A stretch of 64,000 nt of DNA from Polytrichum commune. Its lineage: Eukaryota; Streptophyta; Polytrichopsida; Polytrichales; Polytrichaceae. Below are positions 1 to 10,364 of the stretch, piece by piece. The notes beneath the pieces were generated by a model. The model did no database searches. It was given only the letters and a program-made list of their open reading frames with translations, and was not told where the DNA came from. Position 1 is the first letter of the stretch; each line of letters begins with the position of its first letter. A program made the translations under genes and the position numbers. The stretch lies in NCBI GenBank assembly GCA_950295325.1, contig OX485803.1:21082001-21146000 (forward strand). Direction: 5' to 3'.

Positions 1-237
1 TGAGGTGTTCTTGAGCATTCTAGAATCACCACGCCATGAGCTACGCATAGCTCGTGGCCTTACCCTAGTGCCTCCTAGTCTCCGTGGCTGGGAGGCGTTC
101 CCAACGCCCGGGGCCCTCACCCACACTAGGATCACTTGGGCCCTCTCACCAACGGCGCCACAAGTCCCGGGTGTCACTCCGGGGTCCCCCTTGTGCCCAT
201 GGTGTTTCGGGCACTCCTCATGGAGGGGTGCGCGACA
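1..237 (-). repeat. Family LTR, partial at window edge
   Basis: This is the U3 end of the dominant ~970-bp family LTR read antisense; the rest lies left of the window. It ends in GGGGTGCGCGACA at 237 and abuts sense integrase sequence starting ATGTGGGTCG. The fourth G of that run replaces the A of nearly all other copies, and the variant is shared only with the LTR at 11,920. No partner duplication is visible because the other end is outside the window. Confidence 0.85.
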
Positions 238-1784
238 ATGTGGGTCGAGCGGAGTGTAATTGCAATGTAGCCACGCACTTGGCTACCAAGGGGTGGTCTT
301 TGGTGGTGGCTTATGGGGTGGATGCCCTCCAACCTATTAACCTAGCTCTCGAGGGGGCACATTCAACACTAGAGTTCAACCAAGATGGTGAGGACTTGGC
401 CAAGGATGGTAAACAAGTCTTGGAGATGACCAAGTTGTTGGTGGAGAAAGCCCGAAGGTGCTACGGAGTGCAAATCAATGCCGGAAGACGCGAAGTGGAG
501 AATGAGGTGGGCCAAAAGGTGTTGTTGAATGTGAACAACTTCACTTAGCCGAAAGGCCTCACTCCAAAGTTCATGTCCAAAATTGGAGCTTTGTTTTCCA
601 TTGTGGAACAAGTGTTCAAGGACATGTATAAGTTGGAATTACCGCCGGAGATCAAAGTGCATCCGACATTTCATGTCTCATTACGAAAGTCATTTTAGGA
701 CGACACCTTGTGGCCCGATCACAAGGAAGTGATTAGGCCACGTCCCGACCTTGTGGAGGCCATTTGGAACATGAGGTAGGAGGGCACCCTCAAGTGTAGG
801 AAGCCCAAGTGAAAAGGAAAGAAAACGTACAAAGGACTACTTGGTGAAATGGTGAGGATAGAATGAAGCCGTTTGGGTAGCGGCAAGAGACATAATGAAC
901 GCCAAGGAATTGGTGAAGCACTTTGAAGAAACTAAGGCTAGACATTCCAATAAAATGAAGCGTAGGCATTGATGAGGACATCAATCTCCTTTAGTGCGGG
1001 AGAGACCCTAGTAGCGCACTTAGCTTCGAGGCTAATTACTCCACAACATGAACTTGTTCTTTGGCTTGAGGGAATAAAGTCCAAACTTTAGTGGTGCAAA
1101 GAGAAAAGTATGAGATGAGGTCCTAGTCTTGAGCTTCTGCTTGGTTAATGGAAGAGGGGGAATAGATATGCCAAACTAGGTTCGGTAAGCCGTGTAATTG
1201 GGGGCCATGGCTTGGAGGGGCCTTGGATAAAACCAAGAAACTTCTTAGTTGTGGGCTTGTCCGGGCGGGGGCAAGGTGATGGCGCGTGCTCATAAAAGTG
1301 CTACCCGCGAGCTAATGAGAGTTGGCACATGGGAGTCATGAACCCATGTCTCGAAAGAGCAAAGTGGGAACCGAGTCGGGCGGGACTTGGTATCACCCCC
1401 GTGCGATCGAGGCGTGGCGTAACAATGGAAAGTCATCTCGGAGTTGCAACCGAGACAACTTAGTGGAAGCGTTGAGGTCTCGCCTAGATGTGTCACGTTA
1501 GGCTAGTGGAGCCTAACGGGGGAGGCCCCAAAGGAGGGGCAACCCATGTGAGTCCCGAAGTAGGTGGGTCTAGTATAGGTTAGGTCCTTGGAGGAGTTCC
1601 AAGGTCGCTAACGGACCACCTAGTAACGACACCTTTGGGACCATGCCAAATTTGAAGATGCATTGTGGGGGTCGCGCCCTAAGGTAAACACAATGCCGCA
1701 CCATAGAGGATGGCAACTTGAGAATTGGTGTGCCGACTACGAGTATAGTCGATGAGGGCATCGACTCCGTTTGGTGGGGGTGAG
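238..1784 (+). pseudogene. Integrase C-terminal half, chromodomain remnant and 3'UTR of a family element
   Basis: Sense remnant of the pol 3' half. From 238 to about 775 it matches the integrase core after the catalytic region and its C-terminal part, with a stop at 546-548. A chromodomain-like start (K-D-Y-L-V-K-W) is at about 832 and is followed at once by a stop; it also lacks about 6 bp present in other copies. From about 975 the sequence is the family's non-coding 3'UTR, ending in the polypurine tract GGTGGGGGTGAG at 1773-1784 directly before the 3' LTR. The 5' side is cut off by the LTR at 1-237. It cannot make an active integrase. Confidence 0.8.
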
Positions 1785-2761
1785 TGTCGCGCACCTCTCC
1801 ATGAGGAGTGCCCGAAACACCATGGGCACAAGGGGGACCCCGGAGTGACACCCGGGACTTGTGGCGCCGTTGGTGAGAGGGCCCAAGTGATCCTAGTGTG
1901 GGTGAGGGCCCCGGGCGTTGGGAACGCCTCCCACCCACGAAGATTAGGAGGCACCAGGGTAAGGCCATGAGTTATGCGTAGCTCATGGCGTGGTGATTCT
2001 AGAATGCTCAAGAACACCTCAATCGGAGGTGTGAGCTAGGAGTTATGGCCATTTGAGTGGGGCGCTGTCCCAGGACAGCGCCTTGGTACAGCAGTGCCTG
2101 GGAGTGATTCCCGGGACTGCCAAGGTTCAAACAGGCATAACTTCCTCAAGACTTGCCCTAATGGAGCAAGTGAGGAGTCCATCGGTATCTACGTGAAGCG
2201 TAGATGAAGATGGAGTGGTCGGTTGTTATGATCAGACATCATACAAGGAAGTTATGATGGTCTGAAGCTGCTGGGGGGGTTCTAGGCCCAGCAGCTAAAG
2301 GAAAATGTCCACTTGGCCCCAACTCTTGGTAGAGAGACAAGAGGTTGGTTGACGGTGGGGTAGGGGCCCCGCGTAGAGTCCTAGAGGCTTATATGGGTGA
2401 GGTGGTGTGGCCTCACCCACCCGAGGCCGAACGGCATGGCCTCCATGGGCATTGGCCCAATGTGAGGCCATAGTTGCCTAGTATGACTCGGGTCGTTGTA
2501 GTGTTGCTCCGGCAACGCGATGATCAACATAAGATGGGACTTCCATGGATGGAAGTCCACATCTAGGAATGGGTTACCGATTAAGGGGTGAGTCCCGAAA
2601 GCAAAGTAGGAGGGTTGGTTCCCCTCCTATGAACTATATGGTCCGGGGTAAGAGGAGCTAACCATTAGCATGGCGGAATGTAAAGGGTTAGCGACTCGTA
2701 ACCTTTGCTAGAATTGAAAATTGGCAAGATTGTCAAGGGGGGGCTAGCAAGGGTTGCGACA
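1785..2761 (+). repeat. Family 3' LTR
   Basis: Complete LTR, TGTCGCGCACC to GGGTTGCGACA, preceded by the purine tract and so the 3' LTR of the remnant on its left. The right flank begins CACAATGC inside an antisense 3'UTR of another copy. The left end of that element is missing, so no duplication can be matched. The junction may be an insertion boundary or an LTR-mediated recombination. Confidence 0.88.
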
Positions 2762-3768
2762 CACAATGCATCTTCAAATTTGGCATAGTCCCAAAGGTGT
2801 CGTTCCTAGGTGGTCCGTTAGCGACCTTGGATCTCTCATCCAAGGACCTAACCTATACTAGACCCACCTACTTTGGGACTCACTTGGGTTGCCCCTCCTT
2901 TGGGGCCTCCCCCGTTAGGCTCCTCTAGCCTAACATGACACATCTAGGCGAGACGTCAACGCTTCCACTAAGTTGTCTCGGTTGCAACTCCGAGATGACT
3001 TTCCATTGTTAAGCCACGCCTCGATCGCACGGGGGTGATGCCAAGTCCCGCCCGACTCGGTTCCCACTTTGCTCTTTCGAGACATGGGTTCATGACTCCC
3101 ATGCGCCAACTTTCATTAGCTCGCGGGTAGCACTTTTATGAGCACGCGCCATCACCTTCTCCCCGCCCGGACAAGCCCACAACTAAGAAGTTTCTTGGTT
3201 TTATCCAAGGCCCCTCCAAGCCATGGCCCCAATTACTCGGCTTACCCAACCTAGTTTGGCATGTCTATTCCCCCTCTTCCATTAACCAAGCACAAGTACA
3301 AGACTAGGACCTCATCTCATACTTTTCTCTTTGCACCACTAAAGTTTGGACTTTATTCCCTCAAGCCAAAGAACAAGTTCATGTTTGTGGAGCAATTAGC
3401 CTCGAAGCTAAGTGTGCTACTAGCGTCTCTCCCCCACTAAAGGAGATTGATGTCCTCATCAATGCCTACGCTTCATTTTATTGGAATGTCTAGCCTTACT
3501 TTCTTCAAAGTGCTTCACCAATTCATTGGTGTTGACCATGTCTCTTGCCGCCACCCAAGCGGTTTCTTTCTCATGGTATCCTCACCATTTCACCAAGTAT
3601 TCCTTTGTACATTTTCTTTCATTTTCACTTGGGCTTCCTACACTTGAGGATGCCCTCTTACCTCATGTTCCAAATGACCTCCACAAGGTCGGGACGTGGC
3701 CTAATCACTTGCTTGTGATCGGGCCACAAGGTGTCGTCCTAAAATGACTTTCGTAATGAGACATGAAA
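2762..3768 (-). pseudogene. Antisense 3'UTR and chromodomain remnant
   Basis: Antisense copy of the family 3'UTR (to about 3445) and the chromodomain/integrase tail (about 3450-3768). It starts inside the 3'UTR, so the PPT and 3' LTR side are missing. It continues after the LTR insertion at 6579: the bases TGAAA at 3764-3768 are repeated at 6579-6583. No open frame of useful length remains. Confidence 0.8.
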
Positions 3769-3872
3769 TGTCGCAACCCTTGCTAGGTCCCTTAACAATC
3801 TTGCCAATTTTCGTTTCTAGCAAAGGTTACGAGCGCTAACCATTCGCATTCCGCCATGCTAATGGATAGCTC
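3769..3872 (-). repeat. Family LTR fragment, left of the hAT insertion
   Basis: First ~104 bp (antisense) of an LTR starting TGTCGCAACCC, preceded by TSD TGAAA (3764-3768). It is interrupted by the hAT element and resumes at 5513/5521. Together the two pieces give only the first ~190 bp of the LTR before a second LTR start at 5606. Confidence 0.85.
3865..3872. other. 8-bp target site duplication of hAT, left copy
   Basis: GATAGCTC lies immediately left of the hAT element and is repeated at 5513-5520. An 8-bp duplication is typical of hAT transposons. An uninterrupted GATAGCTC occurs at the same place in other LTR copies, for example near 9489. Confidence 0.9.
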
Positions 3873-3954
3873 CAGACCTTGTACAGCCGCTAGCCCACGG
3901 ACTTTTTGGGCTAGCGGCTAACCTAATAGCTAACAGTTATGGCTGAAAACGGTT

Positions 3955-4108
3955 CTCGAAAAAAATGGGCTAGCCCAGATATGGCTAGATCGCGGCTTGA
4001 AAAATTATGGGCTAGCCTAGCTATGGCTAGATCGAGGCCTCAAAAAATATGGGCTAGTCCAGCTATGGCTAGATCGAGGCCTCAGATAATATGGGCTAGC
4101 CCAGCTAG
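3955..4108 (+). repeat. hAT left subterminal tandem repeats
   Basis: About 3-4 imperfect ~42-bp units, each containing TGGGCTAGCCCAGCTATGG and TAGATCGAGGCCTC, separated by A-rich spacers. The same unit in the same orientation recurs on the right side of the element. Subterminal arrays of this kind are known transposase-binding regions in hAT elements; that role here is inferred. Confidence 0.8.
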
Positions 4109-4435
4109 TTATTAGCTAGCTAAAGATAAGTCATGTAACTCAATTGGCTCAAGCTAAGGCCCAGCCATGTCATCCCTACCACTACCATAAAAATTTTAGG
4201 GTTGAGATCATCTGTCCATATCCAAGTGCTTCCAAGTGCAACCGGTTACATGTTTACATCTTTTGATATGTCTTTACTCAAAGTCGGCTATATTCTATAC
4301 ATTCCTCTAAAAAGATGGGTCGTTCTCTTGAAGTCTTGAACAAGAACTTCAACAAGTTCATTTTGAAACTCAACCAGCTCATCTGCAACTAGTAGCCGGA
4401 ACTCTGTAAGTAGTAGCCGGATCTCTGTAACTGTA

Positions 4436-5134
4436 GTGGCGGGCGTAATCGAGAAACTTTACGATCTCATCCATGACGGTGTGATTTGGAAAACCATCAA
4501 GCGATTGGTGGAGAAGAAAGCTGAGGCGATCATATCCCTTCTCCCGGAGATCAATGCTGACCGCGGCCGTCTAGTCAAGCGTCGAAAGATAGCATCGGAT
4601 CCTATAGCATCTAGAGCAATGTTGCAGGATCTCATTGGCGACGCAGTGCAAACCAGCCATGAGGAGAGTGAGGAGGTGGATATTGAACATGATCCGGTGG
4701 CCATGGTGGCGGCCAAGATACACATGTATTTCTCCATCGCCAGTGAGAAATTCCCAGAATCTGGGAATTTGGTTAGTTGGTGGTGGAATGAACGATATAG
4801 AATGCCGTGTTTGGCGGAAGTAGCCGCCGCTTTACTAGCCTCCAAGCCCGGATCGGGTGGGCTAGAATGTGACTTTGGCAGTCTAAATGATATCATTACT
4901 CCAAAGAGATCATCGCTTGGGGGAGGATTTGCAGAGGCATCAATGATGTTGAAGTTGAACAAACATCTAATGCCATACGATCCTGAAAAGTTGATCTTGT
5001 TGGATAATTCCGATTGGAAGAATCACATTCCGAAACGCCCTATTTTCAATGAGGAGTTGCAAATAGAGGATGATGACAATTCGTTGGTAGAGTATGATGA
5101 GCAACATGTTTTAGATATTGATGACGATGAGTGA
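4436..5134 (+). pseudogene. hAT transposase C-terminal dimerisation domain ORF
   Basis: ORF of about 232 codons inside the hAT element. Residues ~108-190 show the hAT C-terminal pattern: a W-W-W-N-E-R core, P-C-L-A-E-V-A, then D-I-I-T-P-K-R-S-S-L-G and an L-N-K-H segment. The C-terminus is strongly acidic. No ATG begins the frame: it opens at GTG (4436) and stays open some way upstream, and a donor-like GTAAGT lies at 4406-4411, so this may be a downstream exon. The N-terminal zinc finger and catalytic DDE parts are absent from the 1.6-kb element, so the product alone could not transpose. A domesticated short protein is possible but unsupported. Confidence 0.6.
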
Positions 5135-5249
5135 TTTTGACTGATATGAAATATAATTGTATTGATGACACAATGTCTCCTTGAATTCATTATATGAGCT
5201 ACATGAATTAATTTATTAGGTCAGCTAATCCAACTATATGGCTAGAAAC

Positions 5250-5497
5250 GGTACCTGAAAAAAATGGGTTAGCCCAGCTATGGCTAGATCGAGGCCTCCC
5301 AAAATATGGGCTAGCCCAGCTATGGCTAGATCGAGGCCTCAAAAAATATGGGCTAGCCCAGCTATGGCTAGATCGAGGCCTTAGAAAATATGGGCTAGCC
5401 TAACTATGGCTAGATTGAGGCCTCAAAAAATATGGGCTAGCCTAGCTATGGCAAGATTAAGGCCTCAAAAATATGGGCTAGCCCAGCTAGCTAATGG
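5250..5497 (+). repeat. hAT right subterminal tandem repeats
   Basis: Five to six imperfect ~43-bp units (GGGCTAGCCCAGCTATGGC, TAGATCGAGGCCTC), direct repeats of the left array rather than its inverse. This is unusual for a transposon with inverted ends. Confidence 0.82.
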
Positions 5498-5512
5498 GCT
5501 ATAAAAGGTGTG

Positions 5513-5605
5513 GATAGCTCCTCTTACCCCGGACCAATAGTTCATAGGAGGGAACCAACCCTCCTACTTTGCTTTCGGGACTCACCCCTTAATCGGTAAC
5601 CCATT
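5513..5605 (-). repeat. Family LTR fragment, right of the hAT insertion
   Basis: Begins with the duplicated GATAGCTC and continues the LTR started at 3769, stopping after GGTAACCCATT where a full LTR starts at 5606. The truncated-LTR plus full-LTR order, flanked only by the outer TGAAA duplication, fits one LTR inserting into another in the same direction followed by recombination. Confidence 0.8.
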
Positions 5606-6578
5606 TGTCGCAACCCTTGCTAGGTCCCTTAATAATCTTGCCAATTTTCAATTCTAGCAAAGGTTACGAGTCGCTAACCCTTCGCATTCCACCATGCTAA
5701 TGGTTAGCTCCTCTTACCCCGGACCAATAGTTCATAGGAGGGAACCAACCCTCCTACTTTGCTTTCGGGACTCACCCCTTAATCGTTAACCCATTTCTTT
5801 GATGTGGACTTCCATCCATGGAAGTCCCATCTTATGTTGATCATCGCGTTGCCGGAGCAACACTACAACAACCCGAAGCATACTAGGCAACTATGGCCTC
5901 ACAATAGGCCAAAGCCCATGGAGGCCTTGCCGTTCGGCCTCGGGTGGGTGAGGCCACACCACCTCACCCATATAAGCCTCTAGGACTTCACGCGGGGCCC
6001 CTACCCCACCGTCAACCAACCTCTTGTCTCTCTACCAAGAGTTGGGGCCAAGTGGACATTTTCCTTTAGCTGCTGGGCCTAGAACCCACTAGCAGCTTCA
6101 GACCATCATAACTTCCTTGTATGATGTCTGATCATAACAACCAACCACTCCATCTTCATCTACGCTTCACGTAGATGCCGATGGACTCCTCACTTGCCCC
6201 ATTCGGACAAGTATTGAGGAAGTTATGCCTGTTTGAACCTTGGCAGTCCCGGGAATCACTCCCAGGCACTGCTGTACCAGGGCGCTGTCCCGGGACAGCG
6301 CCCCACTCAAATGGCCATAACTCCTAGCTCACACCTCCGATTGAGGTGTTCTTGAGCTTTCTAGAATCACCACGCCATGAGCTACGCATAGCTCATGGCC
6401 TTACCCTTGTGCCTCCTAGTCTTCGTGGGTGGGAGGCGTTCCCAACGCCCGGGGCCCTCACCCACACTAGGATCACTTGGGCCCTCTCACCAACGGCGCC
6501 ACAAGTCCCGGGTGTCACTCCGGGGTCCCCCTTGTGCCCATGGTGTTTCGGCCACTCCTCATGGAGAGGTGCGCGACA
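5606..6578 (-). repeat. Family LTR, complete (solo-type)
   Basis: Complete 973-bp LTR ending GGTGCGCGACA and followed by TGAAA (6579-6583), matching the duplication left of 3769. No internal sequence of its own is attached, so it is a solo LTR or recombination product. It shares diagnostic bases (CCCACTAGCAGC, CGGACAAGTATTG) with the LTR at 38,605. Confidence 0.87.
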
Positions 6579-7785
6579 TGAAATGTCGGATGCACTTTGA
6601 TCTCGGGCGGTAATTAATTCCAACTTATACATGTCCTTCAACACTTGTTCCACAATGGAAAACGAAGCTCCAATTTTGGACATGAACTTTTGGAGTAAGG
6701 CCTTTGGGCAACGTGAAGTTGTCCACATTCAACAACACCTTTTCGGCCCACCTCATACTCCACTTCGCTTCTTCCGGCATTGATTTGCACTCCGTAGCAC
6801 CTTCGGGCTTTGTCCACCAACAACTTGGTCATCTCCAAGACTTGTTTACCATCCTTGGCCAAGTCCTCACCATCTTGGTTGAACTCTAGTGTTAAATGTG
6901 CCCCCTCGAGAGCTAGGTTAATAGGTTGGAGCGCATCCACTCCATAAGCCACCACCAAAGACCACCCCTTGGTAGCCAAGTGCGTGGCTACATTGCAATT
7001 ACACTCCGCTCGACCCACATAGTCCGCCCAATCTCCTTGGTCCGCCCCCACCAAGTTCCTCAAGTATTGCTTCAAGACTCCATTCACATGCTCCGCTTTC
7101 CCATTCATTTGGGAATGCAAGGCCGTGCTAAGCCTTAGTTTCATTCCGACCTCCTTAGAGAAATGCATTGAAAATGCACTTGTGAACTTTGGATCTTGAT
7201 CCCACACAATCACTCTTGGCAACCCGTGGTGCCTCAACCATCCTTTGAGAAAAGGCTATGCGGTCTCCAACGCGGTGGCGGTTCCCACAATCGGCACCAT
7301 GTGTGGCAACTTGGCAAACCACTCTACCATCAACAAGATGGCATCATACCCATGTGACTCCGGCAAACTTGTGATCAAATCCATGCACATACTATGCCAT
7401 GGCGCGGACGGGATAGGCAACGGTTGCAAGAAACCGCCTTGCTTTTGGTAAGAGGCTCGGTTCACTTGGCACTTTATTCACGCCTTCACAAAGTGGGTTA
7501 TATCCTCCTTTATGCACCGCCAATGGTACCTCCATGACACCATTCTATGGCGGTTTTTTCTTTCTCCTCTATGGCCGGCAATAGGATTATCATATTCCTC
7601 CTTCAAAACCGATAGCCTCAACTTGCCTTGAGGCACATACACCCGACTTTGCTTACACTTGAACAATCCGTCGACCAACTAAACCTCTTTGAGCACCTTG
7701 CTCTTGCGAAGCTCACCTAAAAGCTTTTGTGCCTCAGGGTAGTTAATTTACCCCTCCCGTATCTTGCATCACAAGTTTCCTTCGC
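6579..7785 (-). pseudogene. Antisense integrase remnant
   Basis: Continuation of the antisense element at 2762-3768. It holds the integrase C-terminal part, the core and part of the N-terminal region. The segment 6638-7237 stays open for 199 codons and keeps the W-D-Q-D-P-K-F motif around the second catalytic aspartate. The family-wide amber stop is at 7256-7258 (CTA on this strand). The upstream segment (7259-7465) keeps the M-C-M-D-L-I-T-S-L-P motif with the first aspartate. It ends abruptly at about 7785 against an orphan leader fragment. Confidence 0.82.
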
Positions 7786-7786
7786 C

Positions 7787-7828
7787 TTACTTGGTATCAG
7801 AGCACGGTTCCATGTTTTGAGCTTGCAT
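7787..7828 (+). other. Orphan PBS/leader fragment
   Basis: About 42 bp matching the family leader: PBS TGGTATCAGAGC at 7792-7803 followed by a sequence like the start of the gag leader. No LTR lies on its left and no gag on its right. It sits between an antisense integrase and a sense integrase, so it is the scar of a rearrangement or template switch. Confidence 0.75.
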
Positions 7829-9368
7829 CACATGGTGCCGATTGTGGGAACCGCCGCCGCGTTGGAGACCGCATAGCCTTTTCTCAAAGGATGGTTGAGG
7901 CACCACGGGTTGCCAAGAGTGATTGTGTGGGATTAAGATCCAAAGTTCACAAGTGCATTTTCAATGCATTTCTCTAAGGAGGTCGGAATGAAACTAAGGT
8001 TTAGCACGACCTTGCATTCCCAAATGAATGGGAAATCGGAGCGTGTGAATGGAGTCTTGAAGCAATACTTGAGGAACTTGGTGGGGGCGGACCAAGGAGA
8101 TTGGGCGGACTATGTGGGTCGAGCGGAGTGTAATTGCAATGTAGCCACGCACTTGGCTACCAAGGGGTGGTCTTTCGTGGTGGCTTATGGAGTGGATGCG
8201 CTCCAACCTATTAACCTAGCTCTCGAAGGGGCACATTCAACACTAGAGTTCAACCAAGATGGTGAGGACTTGGCCAAGAAGCGTGAACAAGTCTTGGAGA
8301 TGACCAAGTTGTTGGTGGAGAAAGCCCGAAGGTGCTACGGAGTGCAAATCAATGCCGGAAGACGCGAAGTGGAGTATGAGGTGGGCCAATAAGGTGTTGT
8401 TGAATGTGGACAACTTCACCTTGCCCAAAGGCCTTACTCCAAAAGTTCATGTCCAAAATTGGAGCTTCGTTTTTCATTGTGGAACAAGTGTTCAAGAACA
8501 TGTATACGTTGGAATTATTGCCGGAGATCAAAGTGCATCCGACATTTCATGTCTCATTACGAAAGTCATTTTAGGACGACACCTTGTGGCCCGATCACAA
8601 GCAAGTGATTAGGCCACCTCCCCACCTTGTGGACGTCATTTGGAACATGAGGTAAGAGGGCATCCTCAAGTGTAGGAAGCCCAAGTGAAAAGGAAAGAAA
8701 AAATACAAAGGAATACTTGGTGAAATGGTGAGGATACCATGAGAAAGAAACCGCTTGGGTGGCGGCAAGAGACATGGTCAACACCAATGAATTGGTGAAG
8801 CACTTTGAAGAAACTAAGGGTAGACATTCCAATAAAAAGAAGCGTAGGCATTGATGAGGACATCAATCTCCTTTAGTGGGGGAGAGACTCTAGTAGCAAA
8901 CATAGCTTCAAGGTTAATTGCTCCACAACATGCACTTGTTCTTTGGCTTGAGGGAATAAAATCCAAACTTTAGTGGTGCAAAGAGAAAAGTATGAGATGA
9001 GGTCCTAGTCTTGTACTTGTGCTTGGTTAATGGAAGAGGGGGAATAGACATGCCAAACTAGGTTGGGTAAGCCGAGTAATTGGGTGCCATGGCTTGGAGG
9101 GGCCTTGGATAAAACCAAGAAACTTCTTAGTTGTGGGCTTGTCCGGGCGGGGGCAAGGTGATGGCGCGTGCTCATAAAAGTGCTACCCGCGAGCTAACGA
9201 AAGTTGGCGCATGGGAGTCATGAACCCATGTCTCGAAAGAATAAAGTGGGAACCGAGTCGGGCGGGACTTGGCATCACCCCCGTGCGATCGAGGCCTGGC
9301 TTAACAATGGAAAGCCATCTCGGAGTTGCAACCGAGACAACTTAGTGGAAGCGTTGAGGTCTCGCCTA
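7829..9368 (+). pseudogene. Sense integrase, chromodomain and 3'UTR remnant
   Basis: Begins inside the integrase core at ACATGGTGCCGATTG. The shared amber stop is at 7874-7876, then a 142-codon open segment runs at 7964-8392 (W-D-x-D-P-K-F precedes it; Q-M-N-G-K-S-E-R-V-N holds the catalytic glutamate). The chromodomain region (about 8705-8855) is interrupted by a TGA in the K-W-x-G-Y motif. The 3'UTR follows and breaks off at about 9368, before the PPT. Confidence 0.82.
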
Positions 9369-9390
9369 GTGTGGTACTTTTGGGCCACCC
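9369..9390. other. Unmatched 22-bp junction sequence
   Basis: A short stretch between a broken 3'UTR and the LTR at 9391. It matches neither the normal 3'UTR continuation nor the LTR. Filler DNA from end joining is the simplest reading. Confidence 0.5.
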
Positions 9391-10364
9391 TGTCGCAACC
9401 CTTGCTAGCCCTCCTTGACCATCTTGCCAATTTTCGTTTCTAGCAAAGGTTACGAGCGCTAACCATTCGCATTCCGCCATGCTAATGGATAGCTCCTCTT
9501 ACCCCGGACCAATAGTTCATAGGAGGGAACCAACCCTCCTACTTTGCTTTCGGGACTCACCCCTTAATCGGTAAACCATTTCCCCAATGTGGACTTCCAT
9601 CCATGGAAGTCCAATCCTATGTTGATCATCGCGTTGCCGGAGCAACACTACAACAACCCGAACCATACTAGGCAACTATGGCCTCACAATAGGCCAAAGC
9701 CCATGGAGGCCTTGCCGTTCGGCCTCGGGTGGGTGAGGCCACACCACCTCACCCATATAAGCCTCTAGGACTCTACACGGAGCCCCTACCCCACCGCCAA
9801 CCAACCTCTTGTCTCTCTACCAAGAGTTGGGGCCAAGTGGACATTTTCCCTTAGCTGCTGGGCCTAGAACCCCCCCAGCAGCTTCAGACCATCATAACTT
9901 CCTTGTATGATGTCTGATCATAACAACCAACCACTCCATCCTCATCTACGCTTCACGTAGATGCCGATGGACTCCTTGCTTGCCCCATTCGGGCAAGGCT
10001 TGAGGAAGTTATGCCTGTTTGAACCTTGGCAGTCCCGGGAATCACTCCCAGGCACTGCTGTACCAGGGCGCTGTCCCGGGACAGCACCCCACTCAAATGG
10101 CCATAACTCCTAGCTCACACCTCCGATTGAGGTGATCTTGAGCATTCTAGAATCACCACGCCATGAGCTACGCATAGCTCATGGCCTCACCCTCATGCCT
10201 CCTAGTCTTTGTGGGTGGGAGGCGTTCCCAACGCCCGGGGCCCTCACCCACACTAGGATCACTTGGGCCCTCTCACCAACGGCGCCACAAGTCCCGGGTG
10301 TCACTCCGGGGTCCCCCTTGTGCCCATGGTGTTTCGGGCACTCCTTATGGAGAGGTGCGCGACA
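9391..10364 (-). repeat. Family 3' LTR
   Basis: Complete 974-bp LTR followed on the right by CTCACCCCCACC, the complement of the PPT, so it is the 3' LTR of the antisense remnant 10365-11919. It shares private variants with the LTR pair at 51,130/56,874 (CTCCTTATGG, CTACACGGAGCCCC), so the elements are close sisters. Confidence 0.9.

Larger units (their letters stand above)
3873..5512 (+). mobile_element. hAT-type DNA transposon, internally reduced
   Basis: 1,640-bp insertion in an LTR. It is bounded by 8-bp duplications GATAGCTC (3865-3872 and 5513-5520). The ends form imperfect terminal inverted repeats: left CAGACCTTGTA, right (inverted) CACACCTTTTA, 9 of 11 matching. It carries one ORF resembling the C-terminal dimerisation region of hAT transposases but no recognisable RNase H-like catalytic region, so it is probably a deletion derivative. 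Both subterminal regions hold tandem copies of a motif containing GGGCTAGCCCAGCTATGGC. It is younger than the LTR it interrupts. Confidence 0.85.

Noticed and set aside
1679-2017. Repeated ORFs of 70-155 codons inside LTRs (e.g. starting M-F-L-S-I-L-E-S-P-R-H-E-L-R)
   Set aside because: They recur only because the LTR recurs. They run antisense or sense through palindromic, GC-rich LTR sequence, have different ends in each copy and match no Gag or Pol domain. I treat them as chance frames.
4459-4962. 167-codon antisense ORF opposite the hAT ORF
   Set aside because: It is the mirror frame of the transposase-like ORF and has no domain of its own.
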